Positions 53,873-63,530 of a DNA stretch of 64,000 bases are shown here, piece by piece. The notes under the pieces are model-generated. The model saw nothing but the letters and a program-made list of their open reading frames with translations, did not search any database and had not been told where the DNA came from. Made by a program: the position numbers and the translations under genes. Every line of letters begins with the position of its first letter. Position 1 is the stretch's first letter. The stretch comes from Paenibacillus sp. L3-i20 (GTDB taxonomy: Bacteria; Bacillota; Bacilli; Paenibacillales; Paenibacillaceae): assembly GCF_022180385.2 (NCBI RefSeq), contig NZ_BQME02000001.1, forward strand, positions 884,501-948,500. Direction: 5' to 3'.

Positions 53873-54802
53873 TTATGCCTGTGCCCAAGCTTCAAAGAAT
53901 GTACGTTTAATATTGGCGATAACTAGCTTTTGAGATTCAGAGCCAAGACGACCTACCTCGAAGGTGATGACTGGTTTCCGAGTAGGCTTTGGCCTCTTGA
54001 AAAACTCGATATCATCTAGCGTTCGAATAAAGCTAGTCAGTTCCGCTACACCCACTTCGGAATCTTTAATGCCGAATGGAATATGCTTGTCGCCAAAGTA
54101 ACTCGCTTCCCTATCCTTCATATAACAATTACCGATGTGGATATGGGTCAAATAGTCTTTTGCAAGCCATAGCGACTTATTCGGATCTTCTCCCATAAGA
54201 GGAAGATGGCTTTGATCAAGCAACAGGCCAAAGTTGTTATATTCGCTCCTAATAATTTGGGCTACATTAACTGCCTCATGAGTTGGTCCGAGCAAGTAGC
54301 GGCGATCCATATGTCGATCCCCGATTTCCAACGAAATACAAAGCTCATACGAACTGGCCTTTTCCTTCGCATACTTGCAAAGCTGCATAGTCGAATCCAT
54401 AAACGCAATAATACCTTGCTGCTTCGTTTCTTCCCCTTCATACTTGCCAGTAACGATATGCATCACTTTGGCATTCATTTCATAACAGTGGTCGATTAGC
54501 ATGAAGCATTGTTGAATGGACTGACTTCTAATGACCGGGTCCAAGGAACTTAGATTAATTTTCAATTCACGAAAAGCATCTCCACCGTTAAACAATATTT
54601 CTACACCGCTATACTCCATATAGGATTTAGCGAGCTCTCTTGTTTCCTTATCAGCAATATATGAAACCTCAACTGCCGTGAAGAAAGGATCTTCCAATAT
54701 GGTGAGCAGACCTGAGATCATTTCCTCAGGCTTACTCTGCTCGAATGGGAATAGCTTGGGCAACACAATACCGATGTTTGCTAATTTCTCAAGCTGCTCC
54801 AT
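53873..54802 (-). CDS. Xylose isomerase-like TIM-barrel protein (sugar phosphate isomerase/epimerase family)
   Basis: The 309-residue protein shows the AP_endonuc_2 barrel pattern: FTAVEVSYIADKE, AKVMHIVTGKYEGEE, LCISLEIGDRHMDRRYLLGPTHEAV, NFGLLLDQSHLPLMGEDP, THIHIGNCYMKD and PVITFEVGRLG. Glu, Asp-x-x-His, His and Glu at the strand ends are typical metal ligands. It begins at an ATG overlapping the stop of the HAD gene by one base. The operon suggests isomerisation of a sugar, polyol or phosphonate-derived intermediate; the substrate cannot be told. Confidence 0.82.
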   Translation of the reverse strand: MEQLEKLANIGIVLPKLFPFEQSKPEEMISGLLTILEDPFFTAVEVSYIADKETRELAKSYMEYSGVEILFNGGDAFRELKINLSSLDPVIRSQSIQQCFMLIDHCYEMNAKVMHIVTGKYEGEETKQQGIIAFMDSTMQLCKYAKEKASSYELCISLEIGDRHMDRRYLLGPTHEAVNVAQIIRSEYNNFGLLLDQSHLPLMGEDPNKSLWLAKDYLTHIHIGNCYMKDREASYFGDKHIPFGIKDSEVGVAELTSFIRTLDDIEFFKRPKPTRKPVITFEVGRLGSESQKLVIANIKRTFFEAWAQA

Positions 54803-55536
54803 TATACGATTTTGCCCGAAGTAATAAGCTCAGGCAGGTCCTTCACTGTGTGGATGACATGCGTATGATAATATTTGCCCCATACTTCAATTGGCGTTGA
54901 ACCTTGTGTTACACCAATGATCGCTTTGCAGCCAGCATTGTAGCCTTCGAGCATATCAGCAGGAGTATCGCCAATTTTGATTACGTGCCTAACGTTTTGT
55001 ACGTTCAAATATTCCATTGCTTTGAACACCATAAACGGTGCCGGACGTCCTTTACCTTCTGGAACCATGTCCAGATCTACCGCATAATCAATTAGGCCAT
55101 CTCTAACCCAGCCGAGCTTGTCCATAATGACTGCATTAATATCTTTATGAAAACCAGTACCAGTTGCTACTTTGATACCATTGTCTTTGCACCATCTTAG
55201 CGTCTCCGTAGCGCCTTCGATTTCACGGCAATTTTCCATATAATAAGCAATCATATACTCGGTATATTTATCGTATAGCTTGATCGCCTCTTCTAGCGTT
55301 TCGTTATCGATTTCGATTTCGAAATTTTTGAAGTCAATGATGTTGCCCTTCGTTCTAGCAATCAAATATTGATAGAGATGAATTTTGTTGGTACCCATAT
55401 GAGTGCTGATTTCATCCCTAGTAACCTCTAATCCAAAATCGATTGCTGCTTGATATAGACAGTCCCTAACCCCGTTATTATCCTCTACCAATGTTCCTGC
55501 AAGGTCAAATATCGCTAATTCAATTCCGTTTTTCAT
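54802..55536 (-). CDS. HAD hydrolase, phosphonatase-like
   Basis: The 244-residue protein starts after GGGAGAG. HAD motif I is IFDLAGTLVED with the nucleophile Asp. Alanine after the second position (D-x-AGT) is characteristic of the phosphonatase (PhnX) and phosphonatase-like branch. Motif II is VATGTGF and motif IV KIGDTPADMLEGYNAG. Phosphonatases need a cap lysine forming a Schiff base; I cannot place it with certainty, so C-P bond cleavage is not established. It is encoded with an importer and a phosphodiesterase-like enzyme, which fits an organophosphorus route. Confidence 0.82.
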   Translation of the reverse strand: MKNGIELAIFDLAGTLVEDNNGVRDCLYQAAIDFGLEVTRDEISTHMGTNKIHLYQYLIARTKGNIIDFKNFEIEIDNETLEEAIKLYDKYTEYMIAYYMENCREIEGATETLRWCKDNGIKVATGTGFHKDINAVIMDKLGWVRDGLIDYAVDLDMVPEGKGRPAPFMVFKAMEYLNVQNVRHVIKIGDTPADMLEGYNAGCKAIIGVTQGSTPIEVWGKYYHTHVIHTVKDLPELITSGKIV

Positions 55537-55559
55537 CTGTTATCTCTCCCTAGTTGTTA

Positions 55560-56897
55560 TTATTTTTTGTTCAACACTTCATCAAGCTCTTTTTGCGCCT
55601 TTTCTTTTGCTTCCTTCAAAGCTTTTGCCGCAGGCATGTTCTGAACGAGTACTTTGTCCTTCGCCAGCTCGATTTCTGCATAAATTTTGCCGCCTGTTGG
55701 ATCGATATAAGGTGCGATTCCATTAGCCTTAACTTGCTCCAGAGGTACCGACAGATAAGGATTTACTTTCAGTTGATTTTTGAAAATGTCCGTCTCTACC
55801 GCACTGTTGCGAATCGGAATATAACCTGTCTCTACAGCCCAATAAGCAGTTTGCTGTGCTTCTGAGAAGAACTTCACAAATTCCCAAGCACCTTGTTGCT
55901 GCTCGATTGGAGAATCTTTGAACATGTTAAACATGACAGATACAGCTACAGGTCTTGGTTTGCTGCCGTTAAATCCTTTTTGCATGCCAGTAGCTACCTT
56001 CGTGAAATCCAAGTCGCCGCCATCACCAGATGAACCTGTGTAGCCGGCAGACTTGCCATTCATCACATTGTCAATCGTTTTGTACCACCATTCCCAGCCA
56101 TTGCCGCCGTACACCGTTTCCATCGTTTTGTCCTCATGAATCGACTTGCGAATAAGATCCCATGCGTAAATCCATTCTTCGGAATCTATCGTAATCGTCT
56201 TGCCGTCTTCGCTGACGATATCGCCGCCCGCTGAACGTGCATAATCGATCATATGCTCCGCGTACCACATAACGGACCAGCCATTGATGCCTTCTTTTTC
56301 CTTAATCGTCTTTGCTGCATCTGCTAATTGCTCGAAACTTTCGAGTGCGTCGTAATCAATGTTAAGTTTCTCGAAAATATCTTTTCTGTAATACATCATT
56401 TGAGTGGACACAAACGCCGGAACGCCTACTGTTGCTTCATTGTATTTGCCCTGCTCCAGAAGAAGAATATCGTCCTTGTTATACTCTGGTTGATTGATTT
56501 GCTCATCTAGCGGCAGCAACACATCATTTTTAGCCAGCTTCATAAATTCAGGGTAGCCATTAATCGCTAGAGCGGGTGGTTTGCCTGCTGCAAGGGATGC
56601 CTGCAATGCCTGCAACGTTTCGCTATAATTGCCTTGAATGATAGGCACAACTTCATACTTCTCATTACTGCTGTTGAAATCTTTAATCAGCTTGTCCATC
56701 GTTTCGCCAAGCTTGCCGCCAAGTCCGTAGTAAAACTCAAGCTTCGTTTTCTCTTTTGTCTCTCCTGTTGTGTTCGTCGCAACCTTATTCGTTGAAGTAT
56801 TATTAGGACCTGAGCAGCCAACTATCCCTACCAAAACCAATGTAAGGCACATAGTAGTCAAAATTGCATTTTTGATGCTTTTTCTCGGATTTTTCAT
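55560..56897 (-). CDS. Extracellular solute-binding lipoprotein, UgpB-like
   Basis: The 445-residue precursor has signal CLTLVLVGIVGCSGPNN (lipobox VGIVGC). The mature part is a family-1 binding protein: LEFYYGLGGKLGETMDKLIKDFN, YEVVPIIQGNYSETLQALQASLAAGKPPALAI, GYTGSSGDGGDLDF and ETGYIPIRNSAV. The GKPP and late ETGYIP features resemble UgpB-type proteins binding sn-glycerol-3-phosphate or its diesters. It is encoded after the permeases here, in one operon with phosphodiesterase and phosphonatase-like enzymes. Confidence 0.88.
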   Translation of the reverse strand: MKNPRKSIKNAILTTMCLTLVLVGIVGCSGPNNTSTNKVATNTTGETKEKTKLEFYYGLGGKLGETMDKLIKDFNSSNEKYEVVPIIQGNYSETLQALQASLAAGKPPALAINGYPEFMKLAKNDVLLPLDEQINQPEYNKDDILLLEQGKYNEATVGVPAFVSTQMMYYRKDIFEKLNIDYDALESFEQLADAAKTIKEKEGINGWSVMWYAEHMIDYARSAGGDIVSEDGKTITIDSEEWIYAWDLIRKSIHEDKTMETVYGGNGWEWWYKTIDNVMNGKSAGYTGSSGDGGDLDFTKVATGMQKGFNGSKPRPVAVSVMFNMFKDSPIEQQQGAWEFVKFFSEAQQTAYWAVETGYIPIRNSAVETDIFKNQLKVNPYLSVPLEQVKANGIAPYIDPTGGKIYAEIELAKDKVLVQNMPAAKALKEAKEKAQKELDEVLNKK

Positions 56898-56990
56898 CGT
56901 AAACTTCCTCTCGAAGGGATGATTTGTAAAGCTTATCCTGTAATAAAGTCCATGGCTGATCCCTTGAATAGTCTAGATGACATCACCACC

Positions 56991-57827
56991 TTATTTGTTT
57001 ACATAGAGACTAGACATCGATTGAATAATTCGTTTATTAGAGACAGCCAGTAGAATAAACATCGGCAGCAGCGATACCGCACAAGCTGCCATTGCTAGAG
57101 GAAAGTCCATCCCATAGCCTGCTTGACTCATAAACATTCTTCGGAGTCCGATTGTTACAAACATGTTTTCCTCGGACTTAATTAACAAGGAAGGCCACAT
57201 GTAGTTGTTGTAACTGTAAATAAAAGTGATCAGTATTAGGGAAGCAATCGCGTTTTTTGAATAGGGTATATACACCGTAAAGATAAGTCTTAAATGTCCC
57301 GCTCCATCCAGCTTCGCTGCCTGTACCACATCATTAGGCACTTGAACGAATGTTTGCCGCAAGAAGAAGATGGCGAAGATGCTTATCGATTCGCTGAAGA
57401 TATACCCGATATGCGTGTCGAGCAAATCCCAATCGGATATCAAGATGAATGAAGGGATATAGGTAACCGCCGCTGGCAACATATACGTTGCTAGAATGAT
57501 TACGAATATAAATTGCACCCACTTCTTCGGTATCGCCGCAAATACATAAGCTGCAAATATGGCGGATACGATTTGCAACACGATAATAATTACACTGACA
57601 TAAATGCTGTTCCACAAATATTGCAGCATATTTGTTTCTGTAAACACTCGCAAATAATTTTCAAAATGAAACGTTGATGGCCATATCTTGCCGCTATACA
57701 GCTCGTCCTTAGGCTTAATGGACATAATGAACATCCATAAGTACGGAAACACCATAAGTCCACTGAGCGCGATTAACAGGATATAGTTGATACCTTTTTT
57801 CACATTCGCATAGTTCACCTTCATCAC
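56991..57827 (-). CDS. ABC transporter permease, UgpE/MalG-like
   Basis: The 278-residue protein has six hydrophobic helices, an N-terminal LIALSGLMVFPYLWMFIMSIKPKDELYSG typical of MalG-type permeases, and the EAA loop VPNDVVQAAKLDGAGHLRLIFTVYIP. The C-terminus reads FILLAVSNKRIIQSM. It follows the UgpA-like permease gene with one base between. Confidence 0.9.
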   Translation of the reverse strand: MMKVNYANVKKGINYILLIALSGLMVFPYLWMFIMSIKPKDELYSGKIWPSTFHFENYLRVFTETNMLQYLWNSIYVSVIIIVLQIVSAIFAAYVFAAIPKKWVQFIFVIILATYMLPAAVTYIPSFILISDWDLLDTHIGYIFSESISIFAIFFLRQTFVQVPNDVVQAAKLDGAGHLRLIFTVYIPYSKNAIASLILITFIYSYNNYMWPSLLIKSEENMFVTIGLRRMFMSQAGYGMDFPLAMAACAVSLLPMFILLAVSNKRIIQSMSSLYVNK

Positions 57828-57828
57828 C

Positions 57829-58716
57829 TCATTTCTTTACAAATAACTTCGATATGAAGTAATTTAGTGCACTAATCAATAGGCAGATGACGAGGAACAT
57901 AATGGCAAGCGCCGATGCTGAACCTGTCTCATACCACTGAAAAGCTAATACATAGAAATAATAAAGGATCGTCGATGTTGCCCCTGCTGGACCGCCCTGA
58001 GTCAAAATGTATATTTGGTCATAGGCTTTCAGAGAATCTAGCGTAAACAGGATAAACAGGAATATTAGAATTGGCGAGATTGCAGGCAACGTAATTTTCA
58101 TTAGCTTCCGCAGTCCCTTGCCTCCATCAAGTGCATTTGCCTTTTCTACTTCTGGATCTGACTTAGCTAGTGCTGAGGTAAGCAATAAAATCGCGATACC
58201 CAAGTACTTCCACACCGTTACAAGGATAACAACGAACATCGCTGTTGATTCGCCGCCCAACCACATCACTGGCTGTATACCTATTGCTTGCAAGATCGTA
58301 TTCACGATCCCCGTATCTTTATCAAATATGCTGACCCAAACCATTGATACAATAACGGTTGGCGTTAACCATGATGAGAAGATAGTCGCTACAAACAATG
58401 TACGAAGCGCTTTTATTTTGCTTAGCCTAATTGCCACTAGCAGCCCAATAACGATAGGCGGTACAACGGTGAATATTGTAAACACGAGCGTATTAATAAG
58501 TACTTTCAGAAAGAAGGAATCGCCTAACAAATCCCCATAATTGTCTAGCTTCACATATTCATAGGTTGGTGAAATATAGTTCCAATCGGTAAAGCTAATA
58601 TGGAATGTCTTGATCATCGGATAAATCCAAAACACAACTAATGGAATCAATACTGGCAATAGAAGCGCAAGCGACCATAGGTTTTCCTTCACACTTCTGC
58701 CCTTTAACCTGATCAT
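57829..58716 (-). CDS. ABC transporter permease, UgpA/MalF-like
   Basis: This 295-residue membrane protein begins with LALLLPVLIPLVVFWIYPMIKTFHISFTDWNY, the classic MalF/UgpA start. The EAA loop is DPEVEKANALDGGKGLRKLMKITLP, and the protein has six hydrophobic helices. It is immediately downstream of the phosphodiesterase-like gene (no gap) and upstream of its partner permease. Confidence 0.9.
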   Translation of the reverse strand: MIRLKGRSVKENLWSLALLLPVLIPLVVFWIYPMIKTFHISFTDWNYISPTYEYVKLDNYGDLLGDSFFLKVLINTLVFTIFTVVPPIVIGLLVAIRLSKIKALRTLFVATIFSSWLTPTVIVSMVWVSIFDKDTGIVNTILQAIGIQPVMWLGGESTAMFVVILVTVWKYLGIAILLLTSALAKSDPEVEKANALDGGKGLRKLMKITLPAISPILIFLFILFTLDSLKAYDQIYILTQGGPAGATSTILYYFYVLAFQWYETGSASALAIMFLVICLLISALNYFISKLFVKK

Positions 58717-59886
58717 CTATTTAAGCTCCCTAATGATGTCTTTAATTTCTGTGCTGGTGCAGGGATGATGGATGCCGAACAACTTCGCAACCGTAGGTGC
58801 GATGCTCCCGATTGATTGCTGCTCCAACTGCACTCCCCGCTTCAATCCGTCTCCAATCCAAATCATGAAGCCATTCATTTCATCCACAATATGAGGGTGA
58901 TATCCGTGTAAACTTTTTAGCCCCACATATTTGGGTTCCTCAGTTGCAAATATATCTTCACCGCATACGGTGTCGTTCAAGTCCATAATGCCGGCTGGTC
59001 GAAGTTCAGAGTTATGCTCACCCTCCAGCTTAACCAGTGCATAGAAATGGCTGACTTCTGTCATCTCATTAAAGTAATCCATAATCTTTTGGTTCTGCTC
59101 TTGTTCAAGCGAGCTGTAGAACAGCATTGAGCCGCTCCCATCACCAACGAATCGAATCTGATTGTTCAGGAGTTCCTGCTGCCAGACGCTCTGTGCCAAT
59201 ATTTTATTGGGATAAAAGAACGTTCGAACATCGCTTTGCCCATGATCAGAAAAGACGATCAGGTTGTATGCTGTACCGCTCTCCTCTAATGCACGATGAA
59301 TATCGTTAACATAATCAAGCAACGTCTCAAGACAATGAATGGCCTCTACCGAGTCCTTTCCATGTTGATGAGACAAAGCATCGTAACCAACGAACCGTGT
59401 TGCGACAAAGTCATAAGCATTCGACTGAATAGCTCCTAACGTTTCTCGAATAGCAATGCCATCAACCTCGTACACAGCATCAATGTCTCTAGCCTGAATC
59501 CGTTTCTTGCTGCTGGACTCCGTCACCAAATGATTGATATATGGATTTCCCGATGTTAGCGGCCAATGGATGCAGCAGCTTGTAAGTGAACTCGCAGCTA
59601 AAGAATGGAATAACGTTTGCTTGTGTAGCTCATCGTTGCAAATGAGTTCATGGTCGCCGTAGAGCGGCACTTGCTCCATCGTGCTCCCACGCAATAAGAC
59701 ATTGTCATACACAAGATGCTTATTGCCGTGGTTGCCAGTTATAGCTGTTGCATGTGCGGTAAAAGTAACCGACGGGAACGTTGTAATTAACTTTTTGCAA
59801 GAGGAGAAGCCGTTTTCGATAAAACTTCCCGCATAGCGCTCAAAGGTTGTATAGCTTGGGCCATCTACCGATATGAGTACATTCAT
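58717..59886 (-). CDS. Alkaline phosphatase superfamily phosphodiesterase / nucleotide pyrophosphatase-like
   Basis: This 389-residue protein shows type I phosphodiesterase landmarks: VLISVDGPSYTTF (metal Asp), LITTFPSVTFTAHATAITG with the nucleophile Thr/Ser in PSVTFTAH, GYDALSHQHGKDS, and IVFSDHGQSDV with the Asp-His metal pair, plus SLHGYHPH. These enzymes hydrolyse phosphodiesters, pyrophosphates or phosphonate esters. No signal peptide is seen, so it acts inside. It starts at an ATG overlapping the ATPase stop by 4 bp. The likely role is splitting the imported phospho-compound. Confidence 0.85.
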   Translation of the reverse strand: MNVLISVDGPSYTTFERYAGSFIENGFSSCKKLITTFPSVTFTAHATAITGNHGNKHLVYDNVLLRGSTMEQVPLYGDHELICNDELHKQTLFHSLAASSLTSCCIHWPLTSGNPYINHLVTESSSKKRIQARDIDAVYEVDGIAIRETLGAIQSNAYDFVATRFVGYDALSHQHGKDSVEAIHCLETLLDYVNDIHRALEESGTAYNLIVFSDHGQSDVRTFFYPNKILAQSVWQQELLNNQIRFVGDGSGSMLFYSSLEQEQNQKIMDYFNEMTEVSHFYALVKLEGEHNSELRPAGIMDLNDTVCGEDIFATEEPKYVGLKSLHGYHPHIVDEMNGFMIWIGDGLKRGVQLEQQSIGSIAPTVAKLFGIHHPCTSTEIKDIIRELK

Positions 59887-60971
59887 CGGATGCTCCTTAC
59901 ATTCATTTCTGTGTTCTTATCGAAAACAAGAAGATGACTCGCCATTATACCTACATTGACCGTTTCACCTTTTGCATACATGCCGTCAAAACTCTTTTTC
60001 ACAAGAAAAGTAGCGTTCTTATACGTTAGATGAAGCAGTACATCCGTCCCGATAATTTCAGTAAAAGAAATCTTCATTGCGAATGTGTTGTTCGTCTCCT
60101 CTGTAATGAAACAATGCTCAGGTCGTATACCTGCGATCACGCTCGGATGATTTTTTATCGTATCTAGTGGAAGGTTTGTCTCCACTAACATTCCATCTAA
60201 GTCCGCATAAATTTGTCCATATCGTTCAACCAGCTCAGCTTCAACATAATTGATTGGCGGCGAGCTTATAAAGTTGGCTACAAACATGTCCGCAGGGCAT
60301 TCAATAATTTCCATCGGAGTACCAATCTGCTTAAACTTTCCGTCAGCCATAATCGCAATGCGATCACCTAACGTAACAGCTTCCACTTGATCATGAGTCA
60401 CATAAATAAAGGTAGAGTCTAAACGCTCATGCAGCTTTTTTATTTCGATTCTCATCTCATTTCGGAGCTTCGCATCCAGATTGGATAACGGTTCGTCCAT
60501 TAGGAATACTTTTGGTTCTTTCACGATAGCTCTGCCAATAGCAACCCGCTGCTTCTGCCCGCCTGATAATTGACTAGGAAGACGTTTCAACAAATGAGTA
60601 ATTTGCAAAATGTCCGCAGCTGCTTGAATTCGTTCTTCTCTTTCGGGTTTCTTCACTTTTTTGATCTTCAAACCGTATTCCATATTTTCGTATACGGTCA
60701 TATGTGGGTAAAGAGCGTAGTTTTGGAACACCATCGCTACCCCACGATCTTTAGGTTCAACATCATTCACACATACATTGCCGATCTTTACCTCACCATG
60801 TGTAATGTCCTCGATGCCTGCGATCATTCTAAGCAAGGTAGACTTGCCGCACCCGGATGGACCGAGCAATACGAGAAACTCTTTATCTTTAATATCAAGA
60901 CTAATATTGTCTAATGTTCTTTTGTCTTTCGTATATTGTTTTGACAATGAATGCAGTGTGATGGCTGACAT
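59883..60971 (-). CDS. ABC transporter ATP-binding protein, MsmK/UgpC type
   Basis: The start is ATG 60971 (MSAITLHSLSKQY), with GGAGG upstream; 362 residues. Walker A is LLGPSGCGKSTLL, the Q-loop VFQNYALYPHMTV, signature PSQLSGGQKQRVAIGRA, Walker B VFLMDEPLSNLDAKL and H-loop THDQVEA. A C-terminal TOBE/OB regulatory domain follows (GIRPEHCF). This architecture is that of MalK/MsmK/UgpC. It is first in its operon. As the only such ATPase in the window it might also energise the sugar importer at 28.8-31.9 kb. Confidence 0.93.
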   Translation of the reverse strand: MSAITLHSLSKQYTKDKRTLDNISLDIKDKEFLVLLGPSGCGKSTLLRMIAGIEDITHGEVKIGNVCVNDVEPKDRGVAMVFQNYALYPHMTVYENMEYGLKIKKVKKPEREERIQAAADILQITHLLKRLPSQLSGGQKQRVAIGRAIVKEPKVFLMDEPLSNLDAKLRNEMRIEIKKLHERLDSTFIYVTHDQVEAVTLGDRIAIMADGKFKQIGTPMEIIECPADMFVANFISSPPINYVEAELVERYGQIYADLDGMLVETNLPLDTIKNHPSVIAGIRPEHCFITEETNNTFAMKISFTEIIGTDVLLHLTYKNATFLVKKSFDGMYAKGETVNVGIMASHLLVFDKNTEMNVRSIR

Positions 60972-61134
60972 GATGCGTAACCTCCATTCAAAATTAACAT
61001 TTGTTTTGTTTGCGTACGCCAATTGTAGGCTTCAATTGTTAACGTCAAATCAAGCTCGAATAAAGGTCTTGTAAAGGAGTTTACATTTCTATGGAGGAAG
61101 GTAAAAGGTGGGAAAAAGCTGAGTTAACGAGAAA

Positions 61135-61181
61135 AACACCCTTGATCGGATCACCAATAAGGTGAAACTTTCAAGGGTGTT
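61135..61181 (-). terminator. Terminator of the SleB-like gene
   Basis: AACACCCTTGA (61135-61145) and TCAAGGGTGTT (61171-61181) pair. On the minus strand the stem is followed by TTTTCTCG. It separates the SleB-like gene from the importer operon. Confidence 0.8.
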
Positions 61182-61235
61182 AAAGGTTTTTAATTTCTAT
61201 TTATTCGCTATAATTGTGCTCTTTAGCTAACTTAC

Positions 61236-62237
61236 CTACTTTGCGAAGCTATGATGGCCGATCGTAACAATCACATCAAGGTCAGACCAGAATGATCCTT
61301 TGGACACCTTTGGGTTAAAGAAATAGACGGCACCGCCTACATTGTTTTTACCGTTTAACGCATCCTTAGCAGCACGAAGCACACTTGCATTCGGCTTGCT
61401 CTTGTCGAGCATCCCGTTATGCGCAGGCGGGAACTGCTTCCCTGAATATATAACACCTTCGATGGAATTCGGAAATCTTGAATCCTTGACCCTATTAAGA
61501 ATGACATTGGCGACGCCAAGCTGTCCCTCGTATGATTCGTTGCCAGACTCAACTTGTGTAATTTTTGCAAGTAAACTCAGATCCTTATCCGTGAAAGGCT
61601 CAGCCTCTTTTGCAAAAATTGATGGTACAACAACGAGCAGCTTAGTGCCCTCCTTGATCGTATCTTGGCTCTCTAGGCCGTTGCGCTTTAACAACTCCGA
61701 CTTGCTGCTGCCATACTGCTTGCTGATTTCAGCCAGTCCGTAATCCGCTACTACAACCGCCGGCTTCACTGTCGTTAGCTCGGCTGTATTGTCTGCATCA
61801 TTCCATTTCACTGTTGCATGCAGCAGCTCTGCCATCAGACGAAGCGGCATATACATCTTGCCATCGACTAGGAATGGTACCTCGTCCATAATATAACGTC
61901 CCTCGTTGAAATAAAGGACGGGAACCCCATTTCCAAGAACGATTTTATCACCTTGCACCGTATTTATCGTTAATTCCTCATTGTCACTATCCCATTTGCT
62001 CTTCGCATCCAATGCCCCCGCAATGCTTGCAACTGGCAAATAGATCCGTTCACCTTGTTTCCTGATTGGATCTTTAATCTTTATTTTCTCGCCATCCTGC
62101 TTAATTGAAACACCATTCGCAACGACTGTTTTGTTATCCTGTGCCGCAACGACCGATAGTGGCCCTATGCAAAGTAAGAGCAATGTCCACGTTATAAGAA
62201 GCATTCGTTTGCCTATTTTTCCATTTTCTCTAACCAT
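61236..62237 (-). CDS. SleB-type cell wall hydrolase with copper amine oxidase N-like domains
   Basis: This 333-residue exported protein starts after GAGGAGG. A signal peptide (MLLITWTLLLLCIGPLSVVAA) is followed by a copper-amine-oxidase-N-type module (RIYLPVASIAGALDAKSKWD, MYMPLRLMAELLHATVKWND), then a degenerate LysM-like stretch (YGLAEISKQYGSSKSELLKRNGL). The Hydrolase_2 domain comes last: ITQVESGNESYEGQLGVANVILNRVKDSRFP, with probable catalytic Glu in QVESG. SleB/CwlJ relatives cut peptidoglycan during spore germination or wall remodelling. Confidence 0.88.
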   Translation of the reverse strand: MVRENGKIGKRMLLITWTLLLLCIGPLSVVAAQDNKTVVANGVSIKQDGEKIKIKDPIRKQGERIYLPVASIAGALDAKSKWDSDNEELTINTVQGDKIVLGNGVPVLYFNEGRYIMDEVPFLVDGKMYMPLRLMAELLHATVKWNDADNTAELTTVKPAVVVADYGLAEISKQYGSSKSELLKRNGLESQDTIKEGTKLLVVVPSIFAKEAEPFTDKDLSLLAKITQVESGNESYEGQLGVANVILNRVKDSRFPNSIEGVIYSGKQFPPAHNGMLDKSKPNASVLRAAKDALNGKNNVGGAVYFFNPKVSKGSFWSDLDVIVTIGHHSFAK

Positions 62238-62540
62238 AAATACCTCCTCGAATTTCTCAAGTTATATGGTATGACGATCTTTCGAAAAGTCGGTTTTTGC
62301 CTCCGCACAGTATAACACAGGTTTTGGTACAAAAAGGATTAACAATTTCACAGAATTGGGGAAATTACCCGACTTCACAACTTTTTCAGCTGAATAGTTA
62401 GTCCCATTATTCAAGGCCTGAATAGATAAAATATCCTATTTGTTGAGAGAGATCTCGATAGATTAGTATATTCCAATCGAGAGCTTGTGCTACAATTTCT
62501 TAAAGCCTTAATCAAGTAGAACCAAAAAGGGGAGATTCTG
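62238..62540. promoter_or_regulatory. Divergent promoter region of SleB-like and CorA genes
   Basis: An extended -10 sequence, TGCTACAAT, lies at 62488-62496 about 45 bp before the corA-like start. GGGGAG at about 62530 is its ribosome-binding site. AGGAGG for the SleB-like gene is at about 62247. I see no gene or riboswitch-like structure in between, although short upstream regions of Mg transporters can hide one. Confidence 0.5.
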
Positions 62541-63491
62541 ATGATACGTTCTTTAGCGATCACTAATGATCTCGAAATTATAAGAGATATACCACTAGAT
62601 AAACTTTCTGATGCCAATATCAAATGGTATTGGGTCGATTTCGACATACCTACTGAAGCAGAAGCTACTCTATTAGAAAACCATTTCCGCTTCCACCCGC
62701 TTGCAGTTGAAGATTGCTACCATTTACTACAGCGTCCCAAGATGGATCATTATGAGAATATGCATTTTTTTGTTATGCATGCCATTAATCCGAAGACACT
62801 TGCCGCTGAAGAAATTGACTTATTTCTAGGTTCCAACTATGTCGTAACCTTTCACCTTCAATATTCAAGAGAGATTGAAGATGCTTGGTGCAAAATTGCA
62901 AAGCAAAATAAAGGCGTAGACAAAGGCCATTTGTACGCTGCTTACTTGGTGATGGATAAATTAGTGGATCAATATTTCCCTGGTGTGTACCAGATCGAAG
63001 AAGATTTAAACGAAATTGAAGTCAATGTGAGCTCCGAGTCCATTCGAGAGCTAATGGATGATATCTTTGAGATTCGCTCTAAGCTATTAAAATTGCGGCG
63101 GACTATATTACCTATGAGAGATTTGTTGTATCGAGTTGTTAATTCAGATCGAATTGACGGATTAGATGAACTCCGTTTGTATTTTACAGATATCCACGAT
63201 CATTTGCTTAAGCTTTCTGATATGGTCGAATCCAATAGAGAGATGACAGCAGATCTGCGCGACAATTATTTGTCCATCAATTCCAACAGAATGAATGGAA
63301 TTATGAAGACGCTGACGGTAATGACATCTATTTTTATACCACTTACATTTATTGCGAGTATCTATGGGATGAACTTCGAAAATATACCTGAGCTCAAATG
63401 GCGACTAGGATACTTTGGCGTATTAACGATCATGCTCATAGTTGGCACATCCTTGCTGTTTTGGTTTAAACGCAAAGGGTGGTTTAAATAG
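62541..63491 (+). CDS. corA: CorA-family divalent cation transporter
   Basis: The 316-residue protein has the CorA layout: a long cytoplasmic alpha/beta domain (FHPLAVEDCYHLLQRPKMDHYENMHFFVMHA), a long stalk helix region (about 180-255), then two membrane helices (MTSIFIPLTFIASIYGMNF and FGVLTIMLIVGTSLLFWF) joined by the signature loop YGMNFENIPEL. GMN forms the selectivity filter. The basic tail KRKGWFK is cytoplasmic. It imports Mg2+ and perhaps Co2+ or Ni2+ as a pentamer. Confidence 0.93.
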   Translation: MIRSLAITNDLEIIRDIPLDKLSDANIKWYWVDFDIPTEAEATLLENHFRFHPLAVEDCYHLLQRPKMDHYENMHFFVMHAINPKTLAAEEIDLFLGSNYVVTFHLQYSREIEDAWCKIAKQNKGVDKGHLYAAYLVMDKLVDQYFPGVYQIEEDLNEIEVNVSSESIRELMDDIFEIRSKLLKLRRTILPMRDLLYRVVNSDRIDGLDELRLYFTDIHDHLLKLSDMVESNREMTADLRDNYLSINSNRMNGIMKTLTVMTSIFIPLTFIASIYGMNFENIPELKWRLGYFGVLTIMLIVGTSLLFWFKRKGWFK

Positions 63492-63530
63492 GGCAGAAGC
63501 GTGATAGCGTTTATCCATTAAATACGAAAA

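Noticed and set aside
54802..55536. Calling the HAD protein a true phosphonoacetaldehyde hydrolase (PhnX)
   Set aside because: The DLAGT motif fits the branch, but the cap-domain Schiff-base lysine cannot be placed with confidence and no aminoethylphosphonate transaminase is adjacent.
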